Counted from the first letter of the stretch, positions 1 through 13,915 are shown. The stretch is DNA of 64,000 nucleotides from Trichinella spiralis (GCA_000181795.3 CM012955.1:11438304-11502303), one strand, 5' to 3'. The notes: generated by a model from the letters alone, not told the origin. Numbers and translations: made by a program.

Positions 1-1264
1 TTTTGACAAAATGCAACCATTTTATAGGTTCATTTGGATAAGCGACAGTTCATGATGGTGGAAATATGGAGTAAAATCCGAATCAAAGATCAACATTCTT
101 GGTATCATTGAAATGCTCAATGAATAATTAAGATCATGTACAACATAGAATTCAATGAAATGATCGTTTTTTGATGATAAAAAACGTACAAATGGTATAC
201 TATAGACTGGCAGGTATTAATAAATATTGACAGCCATAGTTCGAGAAATTCCATTCTACTGGTCGATTCAATGAGATACATCAGTGAAAAATTAATAGCT
301 GGAAGATTTTATGCACATCACAAACCGTAATGAAACAACTTTTATCAATTTAATCGAAATGGACCGAAAATGAAGGTAAATCGAGTGGCAAAGAACAAGG
401 AAATATTGAACAAGAGTGCGCAATGTGAATGAAAACCTCATTTGTATGACAAAAACGTTTCGTACACTGAAATTCAACCACTCTGGATCCGTTTCAACAG
501 AGTTCCAGGAGGGCGGCTTTCCTGTGCATTAAGATAGGCACCTGGCAATTTTAGAGGCCATTTATTCGACACGTACGTATTTATTTGCCGTAAAAATTTC
601 CAGAAGCTACTAATTTATCAGAATTTAGCAAATTATAACAAAAAAAGCGAATTTTGCGACAAAAGCCTACTTTCGAAAATCACAAAAACAGCAAAGGCTA
701 TAGCCTTGCTTTTTTGAAAAGTCGAAAATTTTGAATTGTTGTAAAAATGATTTCAATCGATCAAAAAAAATAAAAAAATCACGACAAACCTTGTCTTACG
801 TTTTATGAATCCGTATTTGTCGAGTTATTGCTAAAAATGTTCGGTGCTGTTACGATTTTAGACGGAGTAACACAAAGCGCAACAAGACCTGCATTCTTGA
901 TAATGCAGAATATAATTCCATTTTATTAACATTTATATATAATTCACGGCTTGTTTGCTCCAAGCAATGTTCGTGATCCTAATAACATTTGTACCTGAAA
1001 TTCATTTTTGTAGTACAGACTTACAAATTTGAAAAATGTTATGTATGCAATTTCATTGATTGCAGACAATAAAGATTTTCATTGTTTTCACTTTAAATTA
1101 TTCTTTTCTGTATTTATTATTTGTTGAGCGTGATATAAAGTATAGTATAGTATAGTCGTTGAAGGTGAATTTGAACCAAAATTGCGTATTTCTTTTTAAA
1201 AATGGAATTTTTTTTATCTCATGGAAAATATATTTATAACAGTTTAAATGCTTTGGTATATTAA
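1..1264. other. Edge region without a supported gene
   Basis: I see no convincing gene here. The stretch from about 480 to 910 is less AT-rich than its surroundings and carries a 14-bp perfect palindrome, AAGGCTATAGCCTT, near 694-707. It could be the end of a gene lying outside the window or a worn mobile element. No open frame supports either. Confidence 0.4.
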
Positions 1265-1266
1265 GT

Positions 1267-1272
1267 TTTATT
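1267..1272 (-). terminator. Poly(A) signal of the candidate peptide gene
   Basis: The minus strand reads AATAAA 84 nt after the stop at 1356. The same short spacing recurs behind most well-supported genes in this window, which helps the case that the upstream frame is expressed. Confidence 0.4.
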
Positions 1273-1355
1273 AAAATAAAGCAATTTGAAAATTGTGAAT
1301 AAAATTCTCTTTCTATACTTTGTCAAAGTAGCTGTTTGAATGCGTGCTACATAAT

Positions 1356-4300
1356 TTACGTTGGTCTCCAGTCGACATTGCAAACTATAGGTGGACAGAG
1401 TGATCGAGTTCTTGTCGAAGGCTTTGCAATTCTTTTAACCATTAAATATTTTTGATTTATAAAATTCACGTCTGCTTGGGTCTTCCATTGTTTCATTAAA
1501 AGAAATTTCAGCAAAAGAGATTTCAAGTAAATTCTCGCTTCTTCTCTTAGTGTATCTTCTTTGGCTGGCCAAGAATTAATTTGACCTATCACTAACATAT
1601 CCATTGATAACAGTAGTACCTGAAAAAGCATAACATTTTCAAAAGTACCTTTAAACGATCACTAAAAATAAAAGTTTAACAACTAAAATTTTCAATAATA
1701 AAGCACAAGCATATTTGATTATCAAATAATAATAGCTGTGCCTGTCTGATATAAAGTCACATTGCATGCGTGTTTAGCATTATATGCATATAGCTATATG
1801 CGTGTCTGAGTGTGCGTGCAATTAAAAATGCTACAAATGAACTACAAATGTTTTGTTGAGAAAGCAAGAATGCATCATCTGAAAGTATTGTCGCATTCTA
1901 AGATACATTTTGCAGCTGCAGGTTAAGCTTGCTCTGCTAGAAAATAAGCGTTCTGAAATTGACTCATACAAATAAGCATAAATAACAGCAAATTATAACT
2001 TACAAAAAATATACAGAACATAATTTTTAAGATGTCACATTTTATTTTATAAAGAATGCTCTTCATGTACAATGTTACATGTTTAAAAATTTAAAAAGTC
2101 ACATGACACTTTTATTTGAAAACGCAAGTAGTAATTTTTAAATTACAAATACTGAAAAATAAAAAATGATTCCACTTTCACAATTACTATATCATCTTTC
2201 TTTCTTTGTAATTTCTGTATGATATCGACTCATGAATTCCACTTCACGCATTAATGAAATACATCAAAGAATTGCTGATTTTTAAACTTACTGTTGTCTG
2301 TGCAAAAAAATGACCGCTAGATTGGATAATATTATTATTTCCATTATTAACAAAAAACAATTTTCGTGACTGCATTTTCAAAATTTTCATGCTGTATCGA
2401 TATTAGCTTAATTTATGAACCAGTGACGAATAAAACAGACTTATCATTATATAATTTTATCTTTTATAAAGATATTCATGTATCAAATGCTGAATATATT
2501 TCGTTTGCTAATCATAAATAGCCGTAAGAATGTCTTTAAATATTTTCTGAAAGAACAACACATTAACAATGCTAGGCGAAAATTTTTTCAGCGTCGCAAA
2601 TAAATATATTTTATACTTTAATATTATGCTAATAAATAAGTTGACTGAATTATAAAGTGGCATAGAAAATAAACGCTGATTATATGAAACAAAATTAATT
2701 CAAAGTAGCAATGGTATGCATAATCTTACTAAAGAAGCATTGATTTTGTTGCTATTTAGTTATCAAGTTGTTTAATGTGAGAAGAAGAAAAACTTGTCAA
2801 TTTTAAACCGCCAACATGTCAAATTCATGATGAGGAAAATGTATAATGTACAAATTAATTTATCAAATTAATAAATTATAAAATATCATTATTAAAAATA
2901 ACTCTTTTTCACGAATACATATAAATCATTAATAAATCAATTACTATTCAACGCTTTCAAGAAACTAGATTACGTTCATTATAGCACAATTAATGTCATT
3001 TTGAAATACAAGAGAATGCATTTTGCACATGACAAATCACAGAATGGTAAACTGTTTAAATTTATAACATTCCATTTCGTTGTATTGTGTTTTGTTGCCT
3101 TAATTTTATAGCGTTGAATAAGCTTAATTTGATACATTTTTAACAGAGCAATTTTATAAGAACATGCAAAACCACCCTGTAAAATAAATAATAAATTATA
3201 ATATACATATTGAATATGAAACAGTCTCATGAATAATAAAAATGAAATGTTCACATTTCAGTATTACAAATTACGCAAAAATTACCCATATGCTCAAAAT
3301 CAAAAGATTTCAAAATGCTTATGTGAAAAACATGCTATGCATTGATCGTTTCTCATATTCGATTAATTTCTGAAAAAAAGTGAAACATTTTAATAGAAAC
3401 TTTATAGTTTGGTCTTCAGGTTGCGTTTGAATCTCTTTTACGTAATATGCCGCATAAAAAACATTTCCACAAAGACACGGGAGTCAGAATTCAAAAATTA
3501 ATGAACTAAACTTTTATTTTAAAAAATAAAAAATTTGCGTGACAGTAAAAATGCCCTAATTTCTCATTAGAGCATCTCAATTCTCATCATTAATGCCCAA
3601 ATATGGCAAACTTATGCAAAATAATATTTCAGAAATAATTCGCTGATTAAAACTGAAAATTTCCAGCTGCTTTGAACTACCATTAATTGTACTTAAATAT
3701 TAATCATGACAGTTAATATGCAAGAATATAATTTTGATTATGCGTTTGATCATTTAATATTAAAGAAATAATTACAAGTTATACTGTGTTGTGATGCGCA
3801 TTACTTGGATCAAATTTTCAATAAAAACACAAAATATCAATCACTATGGCTTGTACTGTGAATGCACTACCACTGCTACTCCTACTACTACCACTACTAC
3901 TACTAATGCTGCTGCTGCTACTACTACTGATGCTTAGTTCTTTCAACGCAACATAAAAAGTAGACAAATAAAAAATATCCCTCAATTTTATATTGAATAT
4001 GTTCCAAAGGAAAAATGCAGAATAATATTATGTGTTTCACGTGATTGCAGCAGAAGAAATATGCTTAAAAAAGCGTTTGCCAAATATGCAATAAGTGAAT
4101 TTCCAAGTTCACATTGTCTCATGCTTGTGCTCAAGAAATTTAAAAATTATTCAACATAATAAACTATAATTACAATATCAATAAATGCTACTAATAATTT
4201 TGCTAATCATTATATTATTACATGATTATAATTAATTAATTAATTAATGCAAGAAATAGGTCTGAAAAAAATCACTCAAATTATTGTCAAGGAAAATTTA

Positions 4301-4730
4301 TAAAATTGCTTTAAAGATTATTCATTTCAGCTTCAGTGTTATTTTATAAGTAATTTCTGCTTCAGAAAGCTACAATTTCAAAAGCTATTTGCTACTTTAA
4401 TATTAAATTAATTCAACAACACTGCTCATTGTGAAAAGCCAAATTTTCACACTGTTGCATCTTTCCACTGAATAATAATATGAAACTTTTAGACTGTTCA
4501 GAATTTTTTAGATGCTCTGTCACATCCATGTCTTTATAGGCAGATTTTGAAGAAAAAAAATAAAAGTAAACTTGACATTTATTTAATCAAGTTATGAAAA
4601 TTCTTTTTAAATTTACATTATCACCTGACAGTACCTGATAAATTATATCTGAGATAAAAAATATGCACTCATTGTGAAACTGGACTCAAATGAACATGTG
4701 AACACTTACCATTACAACGAAAATACGCAT
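1356..4730 (-). CDS. Candidate secreted peptide precursor (two exons)
   Basis: The model joins exon 1 (4710-4730, seven codons, MRIFVVM, ending at a consensus GTAAGT donor) to exon 2 (1356-1619, preceded by TTTTTCAG). Both junctions are phase 0, giving 94 residues. The joined N-terminus is a good signal peptide: a hydrophobic run to about residue 19, then a polar stretch. The mature part has no repeats; it contains a Lys-Arg pair near residue 68 followed by a C-terminal 26-residue segment holding Cys-Pro-Pro-Ile-Val-Cys. An AATAAA signal lies 84 nt past the stop. The layout fits a neuropeptide or hormone precursor with a C-x4-C loop, the ring size also found in vasopressin and urotensin II, but I do not recognise the peptide and it has no amidation Gly. 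Exon 2 alone also opens with an ATG at 1631, so a shorter one-exon reading is possible. The joining of the exons over a 3.1-kb intron is inference. Confidence 0.45.
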
Positions 4731-4909
4731 GGATACGTGAAAAATGAATATTTCAAATTTAATTCAAAATGTCCAACGTATACTTTTTATTCTTTTTTGG
4801 TCAGCTTCTGGTATACTTCAACTTTTAATACTGATTGAGTTAAGCTTCAATTATTTTATCTTGTCATCTCAATGAACTTTACTTTGCATATTTCTATCAA
4901 TTCTGCAAG

Positions 4910-5040
4910 TGGGAGGTGAATAGCTGAACTGATCAACCAATTAGCGTCCTAGTCGGAATGCATTGTGATGACGCAAATTCAATACTATATGCCGATAGCC
5001 AATGCTTTGCTCTTCAACGTGCACCCACTGCATGATAGAC
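4910..5040 (-). promoter_or_regulatory. Candidate promoter of the peptide gene
   Basis: This island is less AT-rich than its flanks and begins 180 bp upstream of the seven-codon exon at 4710-4730. It holds two CCAAT boxes (near 4937 and 5001) and a CRE-like TGACGCAA (near 4970). Assignment rests on position and composition only. Confidence 0.3.
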
Positions 5041-5940
5041 GTGAAATTTTAATGCACCTCCAACATTTTGTTCATTAATCAGATTATTACCAATATATTT
5101 TATAGAAAATAGAAATTAAAATTTTAAATTATAAATTTCAAGTTTTCAAATTTATTATTCAAAATGAATATTATTCGTCAATTTTTATTTTTTAATTATG
5201 TCAGCAGAAGGTCGTCATTTCACTACTTGAATTTGTTAAAAGTTGTAAACTGCTTCTCGTACCCCATAACCATCAATTCAGCCGATAAAACAGATTTCAT
5301 TTAAATTAATATTCACATATAGTACTATTGTGTTTTACAAATGATTTTTATTTTATAAGAACAAGAGACCAAATTCAGTAAAGTTAATTAGAAATTTCAC
5401 ATACTAACTGCTTCAAATCTTTATTCTTGAAACCTCATTCGCAAATATATAAAATTTAAATTGAGCATCCTTTGCTGAAATTCTTTTTTTATTGCACCAT
5501 TGAGGCATATTATAGTCTATTCATATTATAATAAAAATGAATTAAGACACTCTATTACTCCAAAATGTACCGCAGTACTGCTCAGAACTAAAAATTGAGC
5601 AATCTGTTATCAAAAAAAGTATTTTCAGAAACAAATTTTCAAGAACTGATGCAAAAATAAAATCTCTTTTAATGAGTACAATTAGTTGGAATATGCATTC
5701 CAATGACTGTTTAATGTTACCAAAATAATTACTCTTCCAAAACCAAATTGATAATACTTAGAAGTTGCCGCGTAAGTTATCAAAAAAAATTAAATATGCT
5801 GTTTTTGCATCAACTGCATTGAATGGTTTTTTCTTTCAAATAAATAAAATGCAATCGAATTTACCAATAAATGGATGGGATGCACAGCACGCTGATGTAC
5901 AAAACATTTTCTAAAATCACATACATACATACGCGACATA

Positions 5941-5944
<4 letters not shown>

Positions 5945-5981
<37 letters not shown>

Positions 5982-5998
5982 TTATTTATTTATTTATT
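5945..5998. repeat. (TA)n followed by (TTTA)n microsatellite
   Basis: A pure TA run of about 32 bases passes into five to six TTTA units. It abuts the first copy of the 87-bp direct repeat. Confidence 0.9.
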
Positions 5999-6085
5999 CA
6001 TATGGCTGGTCTATCTTTATGTAGTTTTTATTATTTTTCATAAAAAAATATATACATCAGCTCTTACGATCAAAAATATGCAACC
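5999..6085. repeat. Direct repeat, copy 1
   Basis: This 87-bp segment beginning CATATGGCTGGTCTATC recurs at 6754-6839. The copies differ only by one TA unit and one inserted A. The first copy starts directly after the TTTA microsatellite. It has no coding potential that I can see. Confidence 0.85.
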
Positions 6086-6753
6086 TACACCACCTATATA
6101 TATAAGGCGAATGTTGCATCTACTTGTGTATTTTTCATGAGAGGTAATTTATTTTTTTTACAATTGTATGATTTGAAGTTCATAATTGTATGATTAATGA
6201 AAATCACAAACAGTACAACAGACACTCTTTGCAGGTTGTTAAAATTTTTCAATGCAACCAATATGACTTTGCATATTGGTTCGCTTATTCACTAACATTG
6301 CAATAGCTTTTGGGCATTTTAAAATTACTTCTTATCATCATCATCATCATCATCATCATTTATATCATTAGCATAAATGTGTTAAACAATGCTTAAATAT
6401 CCATTTATTTTATTAATTAATATCTTAACTAATAGAATATAAGAATAACATGTATACACAGTAAGTAATGCGTATTTCATTAATATTAAAAATACCAGTT
6501 TCTTATCAAATACTATCAACTAAAAGAGTGATACAAGCTCAGCGTAGGAGTAGACTGTTTTATTAAGCAAGCAATTGCGTCATGATCAAGTTTCCACCAC
6601 AAATAAGTTCACAGTAGGTCAAATCAATACTGTTCTATAGCAAATTGCCATATTCAAAGTATAAAACAGCTTTTGATTGCCAATTAATTTTTCTTATTGC
6701 ACTATATCAACAGTACAGTTTTAAATAAATAATACATATGCACTACATTTATC

Positions 6754-6839
6754 CATATGGCTGGTCTATCTTTATGTAGTTTTTATTATTTTTCATAAAA
6801 AAATATACATCAAGCTCTTACGATCAAAAATATGCAACC
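6754..6839. repeat. Direct repeat, copy 2
   Basis: Near-identical copy of 5999-6085, in the same orientation and 755 bp away. The space between the copies shows no coding frame, so a local duplication, a dispersed repeat or very short LTR-like ends are all possible. Confidence 0.85.
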
Positions 6840-8017
6840 CATATTATTAACCTATTCATTAATTATAAATTTATCTTTTACTTGTCGGAAAAAAGTCATC
6901 ATTTACTGTATCATAATGCACGCTGTCAACATATTATTCATTGTATAATTTTAGAATCTCATTTACTGTTATCTTTCATTAATGAAAACTCTGTCCGTAA
7001 ATAACAATATATATTATTTATGTAACTCATTTACTTTCAATTGTGGGCGGATTTCACTCCATATCACAACATTTCTCAATCGACATAAATATATCATACA
7101 ATCAGCGAGCTTAAACAAAGCAAAGCATTTAATGGTACAATTAAAATATGATCTCATTTTTCATTTATTATTGCCATTGTCATCACTTTTAATTATTTAT
7201 TATTTTAAATATTGTGTGTGTGTGTGTGTGTGTGCAGAAATTCAACTGCAGTTTTATTTCAATTACAAATTGAAAAAACATTTACCGTATAACTTTAACT
7301 TTAGCAAAATATAATAATTTTAAAACCAGCTTTGATAAACTTTCGCAAATTTTAGAATAAAATAATTTTTCCTTCAATCCATTAACTATAAATATAGCCA
7401 TATTAATTATGTTCATAATAAAAAGATTCATTGCATAATTAGCTCAAAATACTATTTGAAAAAAAGGAAAATAGCAAGATAGTAATTCTACCCAATTTGT
7501 ATTATTTGAAATTTTGTTTTCCATTTTTCAAATTATTATTATTATCGTCTTTTAGTTTTATTGATTTACTAATTTTGCTGAATTATAAATGAGATAGATA
7601 ATCAGAAAAAGATTTTTCTGACAAACATTTGCAAAATAAATTTTAAGTCCAGTGTTAACATCAAGAAACGACAGTGATATTAAAAATTTTGCCAAAAAAC
7701 AAGTTGCTTACCTTTTGCATATCATAACTGTTGAAATTTTTGAATAAGTAAACATTTTAACATGTAAGTCATGGAAAAAGAACAATACAAGAACAGTAAT
7801 CTATTCTGTGCTGCAGGTGCAATTTTTAAAGCATTTCAACATAACGTTGCCATAAACATGTTTAATGCAAATGAAATTATAAAAATAGAAATTGTGAATT
7901 AGAGATTCGTATTTATAGAAGTTATATTTTCCAAAGTTTCAGCAAAAATAAAATCTCACTCATTTGGGTGATTTTCGTGAGAAAAGAAAATTCTGTCTTC
8001 AATTCAAATGGAGAGCT

Positions 8018-8023
8018 TTTATT
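8018..8023 (-). terminator. Poly(A) signal of the RGK gene
   Basis: AATAAA on the minus strand, 120 nt past the stop codon at 8143. Confidence 0.45.
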
Positions 8024-8142
8024 GTTTTACATTTGAGGTTTCTGTTGCAGTATGCAAAATCAAACAGATATAAATATAAACGAGGTGATTTGTTTATCGA
8101 TTCAAATTTTCAATGTACTTTTCGAAAATCCGATCAATCAAA

Positions 8143-10587
8143 TTAGTAAAGATTTTCAAATGATAAGCATTTTTGTCGTCTGCGCAAAAAATCAAAAAGC
8201 GCACATGATGGCAAATGAAATTCACTTTTTGCTTGTACATTTTTTGGTCGCCAGCGTTTTTTGCTTTTACGACACGATCTTATTCTACGAATTTTTTGCG
8301 ATGGTCCCAAATTGTTCAGCAGAACTTGCAAAATTTCTTCCACTAGATGGCCCAAAATTACGGACACTTCCAAAAATGAAATATTGTAACTTCTCGCCAA
8401 CTCTTTGCCTTCTACAAAAGAGGAAAAGAAAGAATTAACATTTGATCTGTAATTATTCAAAAAACAAACAAACAAACAAAATTCTTTTTTACCATTAAAT
8501 TCAATTGTTCTGTGCCTTTCTAAATCAATTTTGTTGCCAATCAACAAAATAGGCAACGCCATTTCTTTGTCAAAATCATTCAATTTGCTGGTCATTGCAT
8601 ACAACGCATCCGCGGCGCAGCTGAAGCTACTGCTGTTTGTCACATCGTACATTATGATAATTGCTGTATGTTCATTTTTCACAAAATGTGGAATCTATAG
8701 CAATTCAATGAAAAACATAATTTGATGAACAAACAAATTTGTGATTTGGTTTACCTCGTCTATTAGTGCCATATTTTTTTCACTAAATTTCAGGTGAAAT
8801 TCACTTCCTTCTACCAAAATTGGTACAACATTTTCGGTACAATTTTCAGATTCAGCTACAATTATTTTAAATTGTAATGTTGAAACAGTTTTAAAATTGA
8901 AAATTATTCCAATACAAGATCAAAATGCAAAATATTCGGCTATTTTTTATTGGATCATTCATTGTTCATACTTACTTGATGATTCCTTATTATTCATGTT
9001 CGCTGTCTTGATCAATTCTTTAATAAGCGACTTCTTACCAACTTCATCAGCTCCGATGACAAAAATGTTCAACATTCTTTTATCGCATGCTTCATAACAC
9101 AAACTTGGATCCCGTTCGCTTTCACTGACATCCTCCAATATTGCACTGTGGGATGCGCTGAGGGTTGTATCACTGGGTGGAAATAGTTCTGAAAGTGAAT
9201 TTTCACTTCGATGGACGTAACAAAATCCACGTTCCACAATATTTCCATGCTCGTCCACTCCAAACGAACGAATCTTATGGTAATCCGCACTTTCGGGCAA
9301 ATTCAAAAATCGTTGCTCAACGAGACTAGGCGAATTCGGCGCAGGCCAGTCGCTTAGTCGGCGAGATGAAGCTTTCGCATTCCGACCGTGAAACCGTAAT
9401 GGCAAACTGTATGCTCTGTCACGAAAAGCTTTTTTCTCCACAGAAGATATACCTGGAGATAAAGAACGATTTTTCGTTGAGCATACATAGCCAGGACTGG
9501 AGCTGCGCCTGGATTGGGCGTCCGCATTCTGAGATGTTTCAACAACTGTACTAACTTTAGCATGACGATCGTTCTTCGATTTGTACAATCCAAGATTGCT
9601 CATTGCGTTCAGAACATAATCAATTGACTTTCGCCTCAAACTCGGCCGAGGTCGTAAATGATGTGAATTTAATTCCTTTGGAAAGCTATTTTTCAAATGA
9701 CCCTCTTTAATTGTTGCCTCTTTGTCATTCATCTTTTTACTTTTATACTTTCCTTGAACTAAAATATTAAAACATCACAATTTTTCTATTTAAATTTTCA
9801 TAAAATATTTATTATAATAATAAAGTTGTTGAATTTTGAAAACTTTAAATTAACAATTATATTCAAATGCAAAAAAGTTTAATCTGCTGTTTAAATGAAT
9901 ACATATACGTACTAGTTTCACATTTCTCTTTATATATATATATGTATATATAGTATTGAAAAATTAAATCATCATGACGTTTTTTCCCAGAATTTTTCGT
10001 CTTTTATAATGCCATTTAAAAAAGCACATGAAATATTTGTGGCACAATTTTGCAACTGACAAGTTCTGCTTCATCAAAGCATAAAACAACATGTACACTT
10101 ATTATAAAAAAGCAAGTGGATGAAGCAACTGCTTATTTTTAACAATTTGCCCAGCCCAGCACAATATGCAATTGCATAAATAACCAGCAGTACCTAACAA
10201 ATAAAATTAGGCATGCTTAATTTGAAAAATATACCACAGATTACAACTATCCCATTTATATTAAAAGTTAAGTCCAACGTTTTATAGGATGTGTGATAAA
10301 TTATTACTACTTTAATATTTTAAAAAATAATAACAAAAATATAATAGTATGACGAAATAATGAAACAAACTTTCAATGTTCATATAATTTTTAACATTCA
10401 CTGACATTTTACTTTAGAAAAGCTAATATATTTTAAAGGGTATGTTTGCAATTGTTCTATTAGGGGATTTAAAAATGGCTTCTTATTCTTCTTTTTTCAC
10501 TTTTCTTTAACAGAAGCTTAATAAATAGGAATAAGTGAATTTAAACTTACATTTGATAAAAACTGATTTTTTCTTCTGATTATTCAT
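8143..10587 (-). CDS. RGK-family (Rad/Rem/Gem) small GTPase
   Basis: The model has five exons: 10551-10587, 8976-9758, 8755-8855, 8493-8694 and 8143-8411, with phases matching throughout; 463 residues. RGK proteins bind voltage-gated Ca2+ channel beta subunits at the plasma membrane, lower channel activity and remodel the cytoskeleton. An N-terminal extension of about 250 residues, rich in Ser/Arg (LRRKS, RAYSLPL, SSRRLSD: candidate 14-3-3 or kinase sites), precedes the G domain. The P-loop reads GADEVGKK, with Lys where Ser/Thr normally binds Mg2+. The usual DxxG switch II motif is absent, as is typical of RGK proteins. The G4 motif is GNKIDL and G5 is EVSV instead of ETSA. The basic tail ends without a CaaX box and has a Cys-rich LPSCALFDFL / KCLSF end in place of the canonical RGK tail. 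The start at 10587 depends on a short 5' exon; the ATG at 9732 is the alternative. Confidence 0.85.
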
Positions 10588-13500
10588 TTCATTACTTGAA
10601 TTCTTTGATGCTGGTGTGTCGAGCCCAAAAACAGATGTACATAAACTTGTTCATTTGCCTTATTTAAAGTTTTATACGTCTGTAAAAGCAGGTTTTGATA
10701 ATGATTTTTTGCTGCTTTACTATGCATTAGAAATTTAAATTATATTAAGTCTCTGAATAATTATGGATGAGATGTCAATATTGATGAAGCAAATATGAAT
10801 GCAAAGCAAAAGAAGACAAAATGGAAACTATACGAGCATAAAAATGAATAAAAGAAACTTTTAATAAAATCAATAGTGCAAAATTATTCTGTGCATTTAA
10901 AAATTATTGTGCATGATTTAACTAGCTTTGCAAATTTATTTTTCAGCAATATTCAAAGATAAAATTTAAAGCAGTTCCATTTGTTCTTTTCATTGTGCAA
11001 TTTTAATTTTTATTCTTTTGCTACAATTGTCTTCAACTTGCAAACTTCAACTCATTCAGTTCAGTTTATCATTTAATTTAATAAAATAAAATAAAACGCG
11101 CTGAAACGTCTTATGAAAATTAAAATTTATTCTTTCAATTTTTCACTATTTTAAAATTTGTTTTCATCACAATGAAATGAAACTTTTAGACTCTGTGGAT
11201 TGTATGACTGAATTTATTACTGCTAATTTGTATTGAAAAAGAGACAAAAGAAAAGGTTTAAATAGCATACTATATACAGTAATAATGAAGGATTGGTTAT
11301 CAGCAGAAAAAAGTAAAAAATTATCATAAAACAATGTAAAATTATTGTATTATAGATTACTAAAATAAACTTGAAAGTTAGTTGCAAATGAAGATAACTT
11401 AATTATCATAATAACTATCATAATAATAAATTGACAATTGCAGAACCAATTTTCTTCCAAAACCAGGTACTTACAAAAGCATTCATAACATAGAAATTAT
11501 TTTTTCATTTGAACTTTTAAAATAAAATTACTGCTTTTAAGGTCAAATTTTCATTTAAAATCAAATTGAATGAAATTAAAAGTGAATTTTTTGTTTCACA
11601 TTTTTACAACTTTCTCAACTATACTTACAATTAATAAAAGTAGCTTACTCGAGGGATTAAAGATGAATAAAAAAAAACTTGCAAAGTATGAAGCATATCA
11701 GTGTGCTCATTCACGTATGAGTAAGTACATCGCAGTGGAATGAGAAATAAGGTGATGATTTTTTTTGTTTTATTCCAATTGCTATAAAATGGCTTATTTG
11801 AAAATGAGAAAGAGGAAGAATGAGAAGAAAGGGAGGAAAAGAGTATGCTGGAAATCTGTTTCACCAGTCTGTTAAATGTATAATCAATAATCATGAGCGA
11901 AGAAGCGCTAGCTTATCCAAACATCCCTATCTGTAATAGCAGCAAATATTTCTGATTCTGCTTTTAGTAAATTGATCACAACCAATTCCGTGTAATCAAT
12001 GTCTTTTGGTCATTTTCTCTAACCACTGTTATGAAACACACTGGCAAAATTAGTCAAAGTGCAACAGGATTTATTTGTAGGAATTCCCAAAATCTCTTGC
12101 TAATAAACAGCAATTGCCTTTACATGAACATAACTGATACTTTGAATTTCATTTCCTATTTCTTGATAGTGAATTCCAAAGGTTTGCCGAAATGTCTTGT
12201 CTCAATAGATTTTAAGTGAGTGTATGCATTGATTCTTATATAATTAACATTTGCTGTGTATATAATGCATCTACAATCTGAACTATGCAATGAATGATAA
12301 TTTTATAATTTCTGCGTCTGAAAAAATTAAAAATTAAAAGTAAAATAAACCGGAAAATATTCCTATTTTAATGCAAACAGAGCAAATGGAAAAAGTTGAA
12401 CAACAATTTCAGTTAACGACGTTTGATTTTTATCATGAAAACTGCCTATAATCAAAAACAAATCTTATTATAAATGCGCACATTTACAGCCGAAAATTTA
12501 ATTTCAGCAAAATTGCTGACACTGATATTTGCAGGAATTTATTGCTAGAAAACTGAAACTGCATTCATATGACTAAAAAATAAAAAAGTACAGAAAATAT
12601 AGTTCACTTATTATACACTTTGAATGAATGAATGTTTGTAGAAATTGCATTTTCAGAACTTTTAAATAGACATATTTTTGTTTAATTTTAGTTAACTTAT
12701 GACAAGTGTATTGCCATTAATAAATAATCTATTTCTTTGAAAATGATTTAAAGTATCATAATTATTATCTATTAATCTGCTGTTATGTTTAATAGTGGTG
12801 TCTGAGTTTGTTGACAGAAGTAAAAATTGCATTAGTCATCTAAATTACATTCATTTGCCAAAAATGTCTTTGATTTTTGAAGTCAGCTGATCATAGTTGA
12901 AATTAATGAGAGCAATAAATTACCATGCACCCATCACATTTTATCTATCTGTGTGAGTAATTTGTTTTTGAAATAAATTTCTTGGCTTAAAATAGCTAGA
13001 AAGTATACTTCAATGTGATGTGAGCGCTAATAGTAAAAGAATGAAATACGAACTTTTAATCGAAGAGTCATTCGCTTCCACTCGATAAAAGGCAATTTAT
13101 CCAAGCGTTCAATAAATAATATTTCTCTTAAAGTATGTGGTCCCTTAAAAAAAACTCAAAACGTTTGGTATCATATAGTCAATAAACTAAATCTAGCTAC
13201 TTGAAAACTGTTAGAGATGAACCTACAAATGGAATTGTGATTTTGTATCTAAAACAATTTCATCTATTGAAATATTCAATAAGAAATCAATAAGCACAAC
13301 ATATTTCTGTTCAAATGTTTGTCAAAAGGTTATATTTTTCAATATGGGAAGTTCAATTTGTAACATGCATTCGCCATGACTTTATAACTCAATCAGTTCT
13401 ATCATTTGAAAATTCGTTGAAACTTACAGAATTCACTTCAATATAAAGTTGACAAGCTTTCTTTGAAAATAAATTATTAGCTTATTTTCAAAGCTGTCAT

Positions 13501-13915
13501 CAATATTAATAAAAATAGTAACATAAATCTGAATTGGATATTCTGGCATACTTTTTATTCAAAATGTGCAGGATCGTCGTAAGTAGCAGCAAACGATTTG
13601 ATGTTTGATTGAAATGATAAATTGTAAAAAGAGACACAGCATGCTAATGCTATAAAACCACATATATAACACACATACACATCGTAGAATAAATAATACA
13701 AAGTGGAAATAATAAAATTGAATTTCCTATTGCAACCATTCTTATTCATCAGGCTGAAAGCACAACAAATGGCATTAACTTGCATATATGCAGATATTGC
13801 TCTATGTTGAATTTGTACTTAAAGGATTTTGTAAAGTCATATTTTGAAAAGCTATCAGTACCTGATTTCATATTCTCTAAAATTCAATAAGAAGAAATAA
13901 TTCTTTACTTCTTAC

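Larger units (their letters stand above)
5041..8017. other. AT-rich intergenic region with repeats
   Basis: No gene is supported between the candidate promoter and the poly(A) signal of the RGK gene. The region holds a TA/TTTA microsatellite (5945-5998), a TG microsatellite (7213-7234), an ATC run near 6337-6360 and a pair of 87-bp direct repeats listed separately. Confidence 0.5.
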
